Position numbers and translations under genes: made by a program. From Cocleimonas sp. (GTDB lineage: Bacteria; Pseudomonadota; Gammaproteobacteria; Thiotrichales; Thiotrichaceae): 17,819 nt of DNA. The stretch covers positions 1 through 17,819 of the forward strand of contig JAGLBQ010000157.1 in NCBI GenBank assembly GCA_023146675.1, read 5' to 3'. Below, one piece after another: positions 7,152 through 14,954 of this stretch. The notes under the pieces are model-generated. The model saw nothing but the letters and a program-made list of their open reading frames with translations, had not been told where the DNA came from and did no database searches. Within the stretch, counting starts at the first letter, position 1; every line of letters starts with the position of its first letter.

Positions 7152-7252
7152 GGCATTCTTCATATCGTTAAAAACTAGTTTACACGTTGTGGAATCGACG
7201 GCTTTATCCTCGTTTCCAAGGAATAAAGTGTAAACTGGACATGAAGGATGCC
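7152..7252. repeat. MITE-like palindromic element between malQ and glgB
   Basis: The outer arms GGCATTCTTCAT (7152-7163) and ATGAAGGATGCC (7241-7252) are inverted with 11 of 12 matching. Inner arms AGTTTACAC (7177-7185) and GTGTAAACT (7228-7236) match 9 of 9. Pairing continues imperfectly inward (TTG..GAA.CGA.GG on both arms), so nearly the whole 101 bp can fold into one long bulged hairpin. AAATTTA lies on both sides (7144-7150 and 7253-7259), like a target-site duplication. No protein is encoded. It fills about half of the malQ-glgB spacer and would sit in the 5' leader of glgB. It could be a non-autonomous mobile element or an RNA structure; the inverted repeat itself is certain. Confidence 0.6.
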
Positions 7253-7324
7253 AAATTTAGGAGTGAAAATATTCGTTACCAGCGAGAGAGGATCAAATGG
7301 CAGTCGAGACGTGGCTGAAGCGTA

Positions 7325-8719
7325 TTATCGTCCCGCTAACGCTATTTTTTTCCGTATATCAATGATCATGTCATTAGTAATTTGCGACCAATCAAAACGC
7401 CACTGCCAATTATCATCCATTGTTCCAGGTATATTCATACGCGCATCAGAGTCTAAGTGCAAAAAGTCTTGCAATGGCACAACGGCTAACTGTGCTTTAC
7501 TCGCTAATGCCATTTCTATCAAGGCATCAGTAACCTTCTCAAGTGCATCTACGTTAAGTATCTGCATAATATAATGTTGCGTATCCGTATTTAGGCTTTG
7601 TATCCAACCTTCTGTTGTATCGTTATCATGCGTGCCTGTATAGGCAATACGATCATGATTGATATTCTTTGGTTTATGAGGGTTATCGTCAAAACCATCA
7701 AAGGAAAATTGCAGTACCGACATGCCTGGTAAGTGATATTTTTCACGTAAGCTAGTCACTTCAGGCGTGATAATACCCAAATCTTCAGCAACGACAGGGA
7801 TAGCTCCTGTATCACTTGAAATGCTTTGTTGTAAGGTTTGTAGGAGTTGATCTCCAGCAACTTTTATCCATTCGCCCTCAACCGCAGTTTCGCATTTTGC
7901 ATCAATGACCCAGACAGCTTCTAGTCCACGGAAGTGATCTATTCTGACCAAATCAAATAACTGTAAATGATTTTGTAGGCGCTTTAGCCACCAGTCAAAA
8001 TCATTATCTTGCATTCGATCCCAGTTATAATGCGGATTCCCCCAGCGTTGTCCCGTTTCTGAAAAATAGTCGGGCGGAACACCCGCTACCACTGTCGGCA
8101 TGCCGTTTTCATCGAGCAAAAAGCAGCGTTGATTGGCCCATACATCTGCACTGTCATGTGCGACAAAAATAGGCATGTCACCAAATAGATAAATTCCTTT
8201 CTTTGTCGCATCGTCATGAATTTCCTGCCAGCGTGTGTAGAGTTGATATTGTTGCCAGAGGATGTCGTTAATGAGTGCTATATTTTGCTGTTTAAAGACT
8301 TGTAATATGTGTGCATTTCTCTCTTTGTAAGGTGCTTCCCATTGATACCATGCTTGTGATGAAAAGACCTGTTTAAGCGCCATAAATAATGCATAGTCAT
8401 CTAGCCAATAGTGTTCTTGTTGATACCAGTTTTGGAATTTTTCATCTGTTGCTAGTGACGGCGGTCGTGACTCAATCTCCATTAATGCAGGGTTGATGGC
8501 AAAGGCAGAATAGCATTGGTAAGGAGATAAATTTTCTTGTGGCACACCAAGCGGCAATACTTGCCATAGTTTTAGTCCAGCCTCTGCCATAAAATCTAGC
8601 CAGCGAAAGGCATCCTCATCCAGTTTACCAGAGGGCAAGCTAGTGGGATGGAGTAAAACACCACCAATACGTGTTTCCCCTTGCATAATATCTGTATATT
8701 TCATGTGATTACTCAGCAT
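7325..8719 (-). CDS. malQ: 4-alpha-glucanotransferase (amylomaltase, GH77)
   Basis: This 464-residue enzyme transfers alpha-1,4-glucan segments between maltodextrins and releases glucose. GH77 motifs occur in order: GVLLHPTSLPS (20-30), SPYQCYSAFAINP (65-77), LFGDMPIFVAHDSADVW (178-194), AGVPPDYFS (212-220), RIDHFRG (259-265) with nucleophile D261, VVAEDLG (309-315) with acid/base E312, and YTGTHDND (360-367) with D366. It is much shorter than E. coli MalQ (694) and matches the compact GH77 type of around 500 residues, somewhat on the short side. The start is uncertain: M1, M6 (MKYTDI) and M12 (MQGETR) are all in frame, and none has a strong ribosome-binding site. Context in a glycogen array suggests it recycles short maltodextrins rather than serving maltose uptake; no mal transporter genes are present. 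Confidence 0.95.
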   Translation of the reverse strand: MLSNHMKYTDIMQGETRIGGVLLHPTSLPSGKLDEDAFRWLDFMAEAGLKLWQVLPLGVPQENLSPYQCYSAFAINPALMEIESRPPSLATDEKFQNWYQQEHYWLDDYALFMALKQVFSSQAWYQWEAPYKERNAHILQVFKQQNIALINDILWQQYQLYTRWQEIHDDATKKGIYLFGDMPIFVAHDSADVWANQRCFLLDENGMPTVVAGVPPDYFSETGQRWGNPHYNWDRMQDNDFDWWLKRLQNHLQLFDLVRIDHFRGLEAVWVIDAKCETAVEGEWIKVAGDQLLQTLQQSISSDTGAIPVVAEDLGIITPEVTSLREKYHLPGMSVLQFSFDGFDDNPHKPKNINHDRIAYTGTHDNDTTEGWIQSLNTDTQHYIMQILNVDALEKVTDALIEMALASKAQLAVVPLQDFLHLDSDARMNIPGTMDDNWQWRFDWSQITNDMIIDIRKKIALAGR

Positions 8720-8775
8720 AAGGTAACTGCTCAGATAGTTGCGCTATTTTATTTGAGATTAAGGTGGAAGTGCGC

Positions 8776-8794
8776 CATTTATAGACTATAAATG
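8776..8794. promoter_or_regulatory. Perfect 9-1-9 inverted repeat in the GH57-malQ spacer
   Basis: CATTTATAG and CTATAAATG are exact inverted copies around a single central A. Flanking bases extend the symmetry imperfectly (GCG at 8772-8774 with CGC at 8797-8799, then GAAG with TTTC). A second 6-1-6 inverted repeat, ATTTTGCCAAAAT, follows at 8811-8823. It lies about 55 nt upstream of the malQ start, so it could be an operator for malQ or a hairpin in the transcript. No regulator consensus I know matches it. Confidence 0.45.
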
Positions 8795-8849
8795 AACGCT
8801 TTCACGCAGGATTTTGCCAAAATAGAGCACACTGAGGCGTTACTGTTTA

Positions 8850-10565
8850 TTATTTATTTCTACGCATTGTCCCTGAATTTTCAGAATTTCCGCCGCCGAA
8901 TGATATGGGTTGTTCTAATGTTTCAGGTGGCGTTAGCTTGATGATTTCATATAACAGCTTTAATTGAGTGCGAAATAAAATATCAAAATCACTCACACTT
9001 CCTGATGAGTTATAATCGCCAAACCACCAAAACCAGTCTGAACCTTCACAAATAGCCAACTGTAACTCGGCTTTTTTAACAACCTCACTAGATAGTTCTT
9101 CAGAGGCTATTTGCTCGTCATAGGCATGTTTTGCCGTCACCAGATATTCCCATGCACGGTTTTTATCGTCCTGACCTATCCATGTTGAAAATGAGCCATA
9201 CACCCAGCTTCCAGAACATAATTGATCCACCGAGGTGGCATCTAGCTGGTCTGATAATTGCTCAAAGGTGCAGAGATTAATCTGTGGGTTGTTTGATAGC
9301 TTTTCATAAAGCGCATCCAGAAAATGATAGCCATTGTCAATATAGTATTCCCATGCATTTTCACCATCGAGAATAACGGAAACCACTTGCTCATCTGCAT
9401 TATCACCAAGAAAATCATCAATATTTTGTAAATGCCCAACAAAATCATGTGCAGCATCTTGTGCATTCCAATGGCTATATTCAAAGCCAATAAAATCTGA
9501 CAGACCATCATCACGAAAATACATTTTAGTCTTAGTATCTTGGTATTGATAAGGTTTGAATAAAGCACGTTTATTATTCATTTCATCTTGATTACAGCCG
9601 ACCAAGTTACAAGTATTACGCCAAACATCTTCACCAGAAGCCGTCCAGCTAATATCAAACTTATCTAATAGTTGGATTGCATCTGGGCTAAGTCCCCCTT
9701 CTGAAAGCCAAACGCCCTTGGGTTTTTGTCCAAAATAATGCTCAAAAACCTCAATGCCTTTTTGCATATGCCAATAAGAACGCGACATGCCATCAGGATA
9801 GTTGTCACAGTTTGGCGCAGGGGCAAAGGGAAGTGAACACACCATATTGCCAAAATTATTGAGTAGCGGAATAATAGGATGTGCATAGGGTGTCATTGAT
9901 AGCTCTATACGTTTTTGCTCTGCCAGCTTTTTATAACGTGGAATAATCCCTGCGAGTGCTTCATAAATAAGCTCAAGCAAATCATAGCGGTCTTCCAGTG
10001 TGTAATTGTGCTCTTTTTTCATTAATCGCTGTGCAACGGGGGTTTGCTTTAGAGAATGCCCCAACCATGCAAGGTGATACCACATTAAAAGATCTATAAA
10101 ATATTGATCTTCCAGATAACCGAGTGGAAAGTGATGTTCAGCATCCACTTTACTGACGGCATCATCAAGGCATTCGACAATGCGTTTAAATGCAGGGTAG
10201 GGGTCTATTAATCGCGGTGCATAGCAGCGTTTGCAATCTTCAACGAGCTGTCTTCTATTTTCAATATCCGCAGGAATTTTTGTAACACCTGTTAATAAGG
10301 CAAGCAAAGGGTCTGACATTTCAACCCGTAATTCGCCACGTTGATTAAGAAAGCGCTCTAACTCGGTGACATAATCATCAAGTTGTTCTAGCAAAATCGG
10401 TGAAAAATTCACAACCGCACGCATTTTGGGATGATTTTCCAAATGCGTTGCCATATCCGTATAATCTTTTATGCCATGTAGGTACACCCAAGGTAATTGG
10501 TATTTACCCTCAAGACCTTCTCGATAATAAGGCTGGTGCATATGCCAGCAGAGTACGACGTTCAA
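8850..10565 (-). CDS. Glycoside hydrolase family 57 amylase-like enzyme
   Basis: This 571-residue protein is of the GH57 (COG1449, alpha-amylase/alpha-mannosidase) type, acting on alpha-glucans by a retaining mechanism. The N-terminal strand and CWHMHQP (6-12) are the classic GH57 opening. The probable nucleophile is E289 in GVWLSEGGLSPD. The probable acid/base Asp is D352 or D353 in FRDDGLSDFIGF. VILDGENAWEYY (397-408) and the C-terminal GSDWFWWFGDYNSSG region (508-522) are typical of this subgroup. The start is TTG, overlapping the glgC stop as TTGA, with GGAG 9 nt upstream inside glgC. The first ATG (codon 9) would remove the conserved first strand. Overlap with glgC implies co-translation and a role in glycogen turnover. 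Exact specificity (debranching, amylase or transferase) cannot be told. The tail after about residue 550 is low-complexity. Confidence 0.9.
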   Translation of the reverse strand: MNVVLCWHMHQPYYREGLEGKYQLPWVYLHGIKDYTDMATHLENHPKMRAVVNFSPILLEQLDDYVTELERFLNQRGELRVEMSDPLLALLTGVTKIPADIENRRQLVEDCKRCYAPRLIDPYPAFKRIVECLDDAVSKVDAEHHFPLGYLEDQYFIDLLMWYHLAWLGHSLKQTPVAQRLMKKEHNYTLEDRYDLLELIYEALAGIIPRYKKLAEQKRIELSMTPYAHPIIPLLNNFGNMVCSLPFAPAPNCDNYPDGMSRSYWHMQKGIEVFEHYFGQKPKGVWLSEGGLSPDAIQLLDKFDISWTASGEDVWRNTCNLVGCNQDEMNNKRALFKPYQYQDTKTKMYFRDDGLSDFIGFEYSHWNAQDAAHDFVGHLQNIDDFLGDNADEQVVSVILDGENAWEYYIDNGYHFLDALYEKLSNNPQINLCTFEQLSDQLDATSVDQLCSGSWVYGSFSTWIGQDDKNRAWEYLVTAKHAYDEQIASEELSSEVVKKAELQLAICEGSDWFWWFGDYNSSGSVSDFDILFRTQLKLLYEIIKLTPPETLEQPISFGGGNSENSGTMRRNK

Positions 10566-11887
10566 TAGGTGTGTCTCCAGTTTTCTCCATCATCCGACAA
10601 GGAGTATAATTTTTGATCTAACATAAGTGATGTTACTAAGACAACACCATCGGGTGTGACATGGAAGCGTTTAGCATCTTCGTCAAGGTCTTCACCGATA
10701 ATCATATTATCAGGAATCACCGTGCCTTTATCAACAATCACGCGTGTAAGGCGACAGTTTTTACCAATATGTACCTTGGGTAAAATGACGCTATCTTTAA
10801 TGATTGAACGGCTTTCAATGGTGGTTGCAAATGAAATAACCGAGCGTTTAACACGGGCACCAGAGAGGATACACCCCGCAGAAATAAGAGAGTCAATGGC
10901 TACACCACGGCGGTCTTCATCATCAAAAATAAATTTAGCGGGGGGGTTTTGGGTTTGATACGTCCAGATTGGCCAATTACGATTATAGAGATTTAACTCT
11001 GGCTCAATCTCACAGATTTCCATATTGGCTTTCCAGTAAGAATCCAGATTACCCACATCACGCCAGTAGGCTGGTTTTCCTGTTTTTTCATCACGAAAGG
11101 CATATGCCATTGCCACAGAATCTTTGATTTTGCGGGGAATAATATCTTTGCCAAAGTCATGAGAAGAATCTTCCATTGCGGCATCTTCCACCAGTGTTTC
11201 ATAGAGAAATCGGGTAGAAAAAACATAAATTCCCATTGAGGCAAGTGCCATATCTTTTTTATACGGCATGGACTGAGGATTCTCAGGTTTTTCCATAAAA
11301 TCTGAGATACGCATATCATCATCAAGAGACATCACACCAAAATCTTTTGCTTCCTCTAAGGGTACTTCAATACAGCCTACGGTAAAATCTGCCCCTGACT
11401 GAACATGCTGCATCAGCATTTTGGTATAGTCCATGGTGTAGATATGATCACCGCCAAGTACAATTACATACTCTGCGGCATGGCGTTGCATAATATCTAA
11501 ATTTTGATAGAGCGCATCTGCGGTGCCTTTATACCATTCTTTCTCATCAGTACGTTGCTGTGCGGGTAGCAGTTCAACAAACTCCCCAATTTCGTCACGC
11601 ATAAAGCTCCAGCCACGCTGTAAATGGCGTAATAAGGAGTGTGCTTTATATTGTGTTAGCACACCAATTTTACGCAAGCCAGAATTGACGCAATTGGATA
11701 GTGCAAAATCAATAATGCGATATTTACCACCAAACGGTACCGCAGGTTTAGCGCGCCATTTGGTCAAACCTTTTAACCGTGAACCTTCGCCGCCAGCCAG
11801 TATTAAGACTAGCGTCTTGCGATTGATTTCTGTGACCATACTGGGTTCTATATAGTATTGATAATTTTTAGATTGCTCTGTTGTCAT
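10562..11887 (-). CDS. glgC: Glucose-1-phosphate adenylyltransferase (ADP-glucose pyrophosphorylase)
   Basis: This enzyme makes ADP-glucose from glucose-1-phosphate and ATP, the committed and usually allosterically controlled step of bacterial glycogen synthesis. The nucleotidyltransferase signature LILAGGEGSRL is at residues 28-38, the substrate-site YKGTADALYQN at 119-129, and GGDHIY at 145-150 with D147 as the likely metal ligand. FMEKP (197-201) gives K200, equivalent to E. coli K195. The C-terminal third is a left-handed beta-helix (VKRSVIS..., KVHIGKNCRL). I chose the ATG giving MTTEQSKNYQ (441 aa; E. coli 431) because GAGGGG stands 8 nt before it. A longer frame starts 48 nt upstream but lies inside glk and has no such site. 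The gene overlaps the end of glk by 20 nt and its TGA overlaps the TTG of the GH57 gene. Confidence 0.97.
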   Translation of the reverse strand: MTTEQSKNYQYYIEPSMVTEINRKTLVLILAGGEGSRLKGLTKWRAKPAVPFGGKYRIIDFALSNCVNSGLRKIGVLTQYKAHSLLRHLQRGWSFMRDEIGEFVELLPAQQRTDEKEWYKGTADALYQNLDIMQRHAAEYVIVLGGDHIYTMDYTKMLMQHVQSGADFTVGCIEVPLEEAKDFGVMSLDDDMRISDFMEKPENPQSMPYKKDMALASMGIYVFSTRFLYETLVEDAAMEDSSHDFGKDIIPRKIKDSVAMAYAFRDEKTGKPAYWRDVGNLDSYWKANMEICEIEPELNLYNRNWPIWTYQTQNPPAKFIFDDEDRRGVAIDSLISAGCILSGARVKRSVISFATTIESRSIIKDSVILPKVHIGKNCRLTRVIVDKGTVIPDNMIIGEDLDEDAKRFHVTPDGVVLVTSLMLDQKLYSLSDDGENWRHTY

Positions 11888-12893
11888 TGGTGATTCCCCT
11901 CTCAAGGGCAAAATAAAGCGCACCTTGCAAACCAAGACGAGTATTGGTTACAAGGTAAAGAGCGGTTTGTTCCGCTAAGTGGCGCATTCTGCCTTTTTGT
12001 AAATAATGGTGTATGAATTTTTCTCCCTGCATCCATGGCAGGATATGTGTGGCGATACCCCCCGCGATATAAATACCACCTGCGGGTTTATAAAGTAATG
12101 CTAGATTGCCGATGTACGCACCATAAATTTCCACAAATAAATCAATGGCTGAATTTGCTTGATGATGCCATTGTGCGGTTGTATCCGTTGCAAGGTGATG
12201 AATTATTTGTGTCATTAATACGGTGTCAGTGTTCTCTGTACGCTGATCATCAGGATTTAAAAAGCGATAGAGCTGAACTAATCCAGAACCCGATAATATG
12301 CGCTCGTAGGAAACATGTGAATATTGTTGCTGTAAAAATGTTAATAAATCAATCTGTTGATCATTGGTGGGTGCAAAATCACAATGTCCGCCTTCGGTAG
12401 AAAATAATTGCAAATTTTCCTGAGTGCTGTCCATCCATGCTAATCCTAAACCTGTACCTGCCCCTGTGACAACCGTAATGGCTTGTTTTTTTGTATTGGC
12501 GGCGTTTAGTGTAATCGTATCTTCTTTCCTCAGATAGTTAACGCCCATTGCTGCTGCTTGGAAATCATTGATAAATAGTACCTTATCAATACTAAACTGT
12601 TGTTGTAATTGAGTTTCATCAAGCACCCAGTTTAAATTAGTCAGACGGCTGTAACCGTTATTAATAACCCCTGGTAGTGCGAGGCACATTATCTTAATTG
12701 TTGTTTGTTCTTTCTGCCTATTCTGTGCGGTTACTTTGGTGAAAAAATCTGCCAGTAAGAGGGAAAAATTACTAAAATCAGCACTGATATAACGATACTC
12801 GTATATTACAGTGGGTTGCTGTGAGGTTGAGTGAGTATCATACAAGCATAACCAACTTTTAGTTCCACCGATATCGGCGGCTAATATTTGCAT
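11868..12893 (-). CDS. glk: Glucokinase (Glk family)
   Basis: This 341-residue protein phosphorylates glucose to glucose-6-phosphate with ATP. It shows the phosphate-1 loop AADIGGTKS (5-13), the catalytic base D110 in FINDFQAAA, the phosphate-2 region VVTGAGTGLG (141-150), the substrate residues E167 and H170 in STEGGHCDFAP, and YERILSGSGL (196-205). These match the E. coli-type glucokinase family (321 aa) rather than the ROK family with its zinc-binding cysteines. The start has CAGG about 8 nt upstream. It probably phosphorylates glucose released from glucans by MalQ or the GH57 enzyme. It follows the largest spacer of the array, so it may begin a transcription unit, and its 3' end overlaps glgC. 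Confidence 0.95.
   Translation of the reverse strand: MQILAADIGGTKSWLCLYDTHSTSQQPTVIYEYRYISADFSNFSLLLADFFTKVTAQNRQKEQTTIKIMCLALPGVINNGYSRLTNLNWVLDETQLQQQFSIDKVLFINDFQAAAMGVNYLRKEDTITLNAANTKKQAITVVTGAGTGLGLAWMDSTQENLQLFSTEGGHCDFAPTNDQQIDLLTFLQQQYSHVSYERILSGSGLVQLYRFLNPDDQRTENTDTVLMTQIIHHLATDTTAQWHHQANSAIDLFVEIYGAYIGNLALLYKPAGGIYIAGGIATHILPWMQGEKFIHHYLQKGRMRHLAEQTALYLVTNTRLGLQGALYFALERGITNDNRAI
11896..11902 (-). promoter_or_regulatory. Ribosome-binding site that decides the glgC start
   Basis: Reading the minus strand, AGAGGGG stands 8 nt before the ATG at 11887-11885. It lies within the 3' end of glk. It favours the 441-residue GlgC over the longer in-frame alternative starting at 11935. Confidence 0.75.
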
Positions 12894-13225
12894 GATAGAA
12901 CCTGTGCCTCTATTTTTTTTTGTTTGGTGAGAAATTTTTCAAAGTGGCGTGGATCAAGCGTCAATAGACATTTCATCAGGAGTATTCCAGAGTAATTGAT
13001 TGTTAATTTTTATTATTGCATCTCATGAGCGAGTAAATTTAGATTTCATAGCGTTACATTCAGACAGAGTAAATCAAGTCTGTAACCTTGAGCAAGGCAT
13101 AAAAAAGAGCTATCAAATAATCTAATTTAAGAATCAAGTAAGACAAAAATCATGAGAAATTCAGTTTTTTGTCTGTTATTTTTACTAGTTAGTAATTTAA
13201 AATGATAATCAGAATTCTTACGTTC
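12894..13225. other. Intergenic region between pgi and glk (332 bp)
   Basis: This is the longest non-coding stretch of the array, very AT-rich. It holds a 9-bp inverted repeat AGACAAAAA (13141-13149) / TTTTTGTCT (13166-13174) around a 16-nt loop, not followed by a T-run on the minus strand, so it is a poor terminator. AATCAAGT occurs at 13071-13078 and 13132-13139. A 17-codon frame on the plus strand (ATG at 13152) begins MRNSVFCLLFLL but is too short and lacks context to call. No longer coding sequence is seen on either strand. Confidence 0.6.
13045..13073 (-). promoter_or_regulatory. Weak candidate promoter for glk
   Basis: On the minus strand TTTACT (13073-13068) and TATGAA (13050-13045) are 17 nt apart; each matches the sigma-70 consensus at 4 of 6 positions. 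It would give a leader of about 145 nt before glk. The 332-bp spacer makes a promoter here likely, but this particular one is only a suggestion. Confidence 0.25.
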
Positions 13226-14890
13226 TTACCTATCAACCATACTATGATAATAATTAATCAATGCATTGGTTGATGAGTCATGCGACGTTGCAGGGTATGG
13301 CTGATGAATATCATTCAATATACGCTTGGCAAGTTGTTTTCCCAGTTCAACACCCCATTGATCAAATGAATTGAGATTCCAGATAATGCCCTGCACAAAA
13401 ATTTTATGTTCATATAACGCAAGTAACATACCCAATGAGTGTGGGTTAATTTTATTAATTAAGAGTGTATTGCTGGGATGATTTCCCTCAAAGACCATAT
13501 GTGGAATGCTGGCATCACCGCCCTCAAGAATTCGACCCGTTGACTGTAGATTAGCTTTGGTTTCTTCAAGGTTTCTGCCACGCATTAATGCTTCGGTTTG
13601 TGCAAACACATTGGAAATCATAATATCATGCTGCTCTTGAAAGACGGTATGCGTTTTCATTGAGACAATAAAATCAGCAGGCACCATTTTTGTTCCCTGA
13701 TGCAATGATTGATAAAAGGCATGTTGCCCATTGATCCCTGATGTTCCCCAGATAATAGGCCCTGTTGCGTAATCTACTTTGTTGCCATAGCGATCAACTG
13801 ATTTGCCATTACTCTCCATGTCTGCTTGTTCTAAGTATTGTGGGAGACTACGCAAATAGTCATCATAAGGTAAAATACCGTAGGATTCGGCATGGAAGAA
13901 ATTATTATACCAAATGCCAAGTACCGCCATAATCACGGGCATATTTTCTTCACAGGGGGCGTTCTGAAAATGCTCATCCATTTCAAGCGCACCGAGCAGT
14001 AATTTATTAAAATTATCGGCACCTACGGCAATAACAATGGATAAGCCAATGGCAGACCATAATGAGTAGCGCCCTCCCACCCAATCCCAAAATTCAAACA
14101 TATTATCAAGATCAATACCAAATCCCTTCACCCGTGTTGCATTGGTTGATACTGCAACAAAATGCTTGGCAATGGCTTTTTTATCTAGCTCCATATGGTC
14201 GAGTAACCAGCCTCTGGCAACGTTGGCATTGCTGAGCGTTTCTTGGGTAGTGAAGGTCTTTGATGCGATAATAAAGAGTGTTGTTTCTGGGTCTAAGCGT
14301 TTAAGTGCACACTCAATATGTGCGCCATCAACATTAGAAACATAATGTACTTGCAGATTTGGATAGTGGTAAGGTGTTAATGCCTCATACACCATACGAG
14401 GCCCTAAGTCTGAGCCACCAATGCCAATATTAACCACGTCGGTTATGGCTTTTCCTGTAAAACCTTTCCACTCACCAGACTGAACTTTCCTTGAAAAGAG
14501 CTGCATTTTATCAATAACGGCTCTTACTTCTGGCATTACGTCGTTGCCATCAACATACACTGGTTTATCTGTTGCATTGCGTAATGCGGTGTGAAGTACG
14601 GAGCGATTTTCAGTATTATTTATTTTTTCTCCGCTAAACATATGCTCCCGCCACTGATCAAGATTTGCTTCTCGGGCTAAATCACACAGTAGCGACATGG
14701 TTTCTTGAGTAATACGATTTTTAGAGTAATCGAGTAATAAATCTCCCTGCTGCAAAGAAAATTTCTCAAAACGCTGTGGATCAACACTAAATAATCGTCG
14801 CATATGTAGATTTTCTATTTTTTTATGGTGATCTTGCAACTTTGTATAAGAAGGGAGTTTTGAGAAAGGTTGATTTTTGGTGTTGTTCAT
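13226..14890 (-). CDS. pgi: Glucose-6-phosphate isomerase
   Basis: This 554-residue cytoplasmic enzyme interconverts glucose-6-phosphate and fructose-6-phosphate. It has the SIS-type sugar-phosphate domains with IGIGGSDLGPRMV (155-167), the phosphate-binding SKTFTTQET (210-218) and VGGRYSLWSAIGL (271-283). Catalytic residues are in place: E359 (ADMESNG; E. coli E355), H390 (INGQHAFYQ; E. coli H386) and K518 (ELGKQLA; E. coli K514). Length is the family norm (about 550). It starts 64 nt after pgl with no strong ribosome-binding site visible. In context it lets fructose-6-P enter the oxidative pentose phosphate route or glycogen synthesis, and lets glycogen-derived hexose phosphate enter glycolysis. 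Confidence 0.98.
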   Translation of the reverse strand: MNNTKNQPFSKLPSYTKLQDHHKKIENLHMRRLFSVDPQRFEKFSLQQGDLLLDYSKNRITQETMSLLCDLAREANLDQWREHMFSGEKINNTENRSVLHTALRNATDKPVYVDGNDVMPEVRAVIDKMQLFSRKVQSGEWKGFTGKAITDVVNIGIGGSDLGPRMVYEALTPYHYPNLQVHYVSNVDGAHIECALKRLDPETTLFIIASKTFTTQETLSNANVARGWLLDHMELDKKAIAKHFVAVSTNATRVKGFGIDLDNMFEFWDWVGGRYSLWSAIGLSIVIAVGADNFNKLLLGALEMDEHFQNAPCEENMPVIMAVLGIWYNNFFHAESYGILPYDDYLRSLPQYLEQADMESNGKSVDRYGNKVDYATGPIIWGTSGINGQHAFYQSLHQGTKMVPADFIVSMKTHTVFQEQHDIMISNVFAQTEALMRGRNLEETKANLQSTGRILEGGDASIPHMVFEGNHPSNTLLINKINPHSLGMLLALYEHKIFVQGIIWNLNSFDQWGVELGKQLAKRILNDIHQPYPATSHDSSTNALINYYHSMVDR

Positions 14891-14954
14891 AGGCGATCTG
14901 GTTAATTTTTTTTGTAATGAAGGACTTTAAATAAATAGAGTTCCTAGTGTGAAC

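Noticed and set aside
7259..7280. Possible third copy of the stop-adjacent repeat (AGGAGTGAAAATATTCGTTACC)
   Set aside because: It has an inserted base and several mismatches against the two better copies, and it is not next to a stop codon in the same orientation. Similarity of this level can arise by chance in AT-rich spacer.
7248..7574. Plus-strand open frame of 108 codons (MPNLGVKIFV...)
   Set aside because: Most of it lies antisense to the 3' end of malQ, which is a clear gene with all catalytic motifs. Its start is in the palindromic element and the product shows no recognisable domain.
9242..9568. Second minus-strand frame of 108 codons inside the GH57 gene
   Set aside because: It is a different frame of the same strand within a gene with strong GH57 motifs, and its product is low-complexity and Met/Ile/Leu-rich, as expected for a shifted frame of an AT-rich gene.
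11888..11935. Longer GlgC N-terminus (16 extra residues, MVCKVRFILPLRGESP)
   Set aside because: It would increase the overlap with glk to 68 nt and lacks a ribosome-binding site, whereas the internal ATG has GAGGGG at ideal spacing and gives a normal length.
13152..13205. 17-codon frame starting MRNSVFCLLFLL, resembling the start of a lipoprotein signal
   Set aside because: It is too short, ends at once, overlaps the inverted repeat at 13141-13174 and has no clear ribosome-binding site or partner gene.
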